Assembly (NCBI RefSeq): GCF_000003815.2
Contig: NC_049991.1
Coordinates: forward strand, 15,332,202-15,396,201
DNA from: Branchiostoma floridae
Lineage: Eukaryota > Chordata > Leptocardii > Amphioxiformes > Branchiostomatidae
DNA length: 64,000 nucleotides
Reading direction: 5' to 3'
A program made the position numbers and the translations under genes. Each line of letters begins with the position of its first letter. The stretch's first letter is position 1. The notes beneath the pieces were generated by a model. The model was not told the DNA's origin and did no database searches. It saw only the letters and a program-made list of their open reading frames with translations. This document shows positions 63,714 through 64,000 of this stretch, piece by piece.

Positions 63714-64000
63714 TTGTAGGTGGGAGTGTACATATTCAAAGTCATGGTTATGCTTTGAGTTCAGATATCAAGAATTAAGCTACACGTAACACATTCAACA
63801 CTACTTGCACAGAAAGCAAGTTTAGTCAGCATTAGCTTTGTTAACCTAGGATACTTAAACTATTTGCAATAAGAGGTCTAAAACTTTCCTTATAGGATTA
63901 CAATACTTAGTTCTCATTGACTATTCCTCTCATGTAGAAAGTGCTTCTCTTTTTTTTTCATGCACATTCCATAGAAGTTAGAACCCGTTGTACCCAAGTG

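Overview
The window is animal nuclear DNA. It is AT-rich, intron-dense and full of short dispersed repeats, and its four protein genes have unmistakable vertebrate orthologues with GT-AG introns and GC-rich exons. Gene content, intron size and repeat style suggest an invertebrate deuterostome, most likely a lancelet (Branchiostoma). That assignment is inference. All gene calls were made by reading exons, splice sites and reading phase by eye and comparing them with remembered human proteins; no database search was run.

Layout from left to right. (1) 3,137-14,079, minus strand: the 5' half of a TBC1D16 Rab-GAP gene, with three coding exons (13911-14079, 5091-6303, 3137-3281). The catalytic TBC domain lies beyond the left edge. 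A long upstream stretch (14.2-31.5 kb) holds no recognisable coding exon and is probably intronic; a possible non-coding first exon ends at 31550. (2) 32,310-46,907, plus strand: a complete 23-exon CCDC40 (axonemal 96-nm ruler coiled coil), about 1,138 aa. (3) 48,634-51,782, minus: a complete six-exon TVP23 (FAM18/ECHIDNA family, Golgi membrane protein), 196 aa. (4) 52,699-55,150, minus: a complete four-exon ECI1 (mitochondrial enoyl-CoA delta isomerase 1), 301 aa. (5) 55.2-64 kb: no confident gene; one possible 81-nt exon, several repeats and a GC-richer block with an RFX X-box-like palindrome.

TBC1D16 and CCDC40 are divergent neighbours here and also in human 17q25.3, so this head-to-head pair looks like ancestral chordate microsynteny. 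CCDC40 and TVP23 are convergent, with polyadenylation signals only about 230 bp apart. TVP23 and ECI1 run head-to-tail.

The most unusual structural observation is a set of short local duplications of exon edges, in which a piece of exon, usually with its splice site, is copied into the adjacent intron. There are four sites in CCDC40 and TBC1D16. One copy in CCDC40 (40872-40892) is a splice-site-flanked, in-frame 21-nt mini-exon. The introns also carry palindromic MITEs with 8-9 bp target-site duplications, a TTCGCGG-type MITE, tRNA-derived SINE-like copies, a 160-bp tandem array, and a minisatellite beside an interstitial telomere-like tract. I found no bacterial, viral or CRISPR-type system. 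The window is best described as ordinary chordate gene space with interesting intron evolution.
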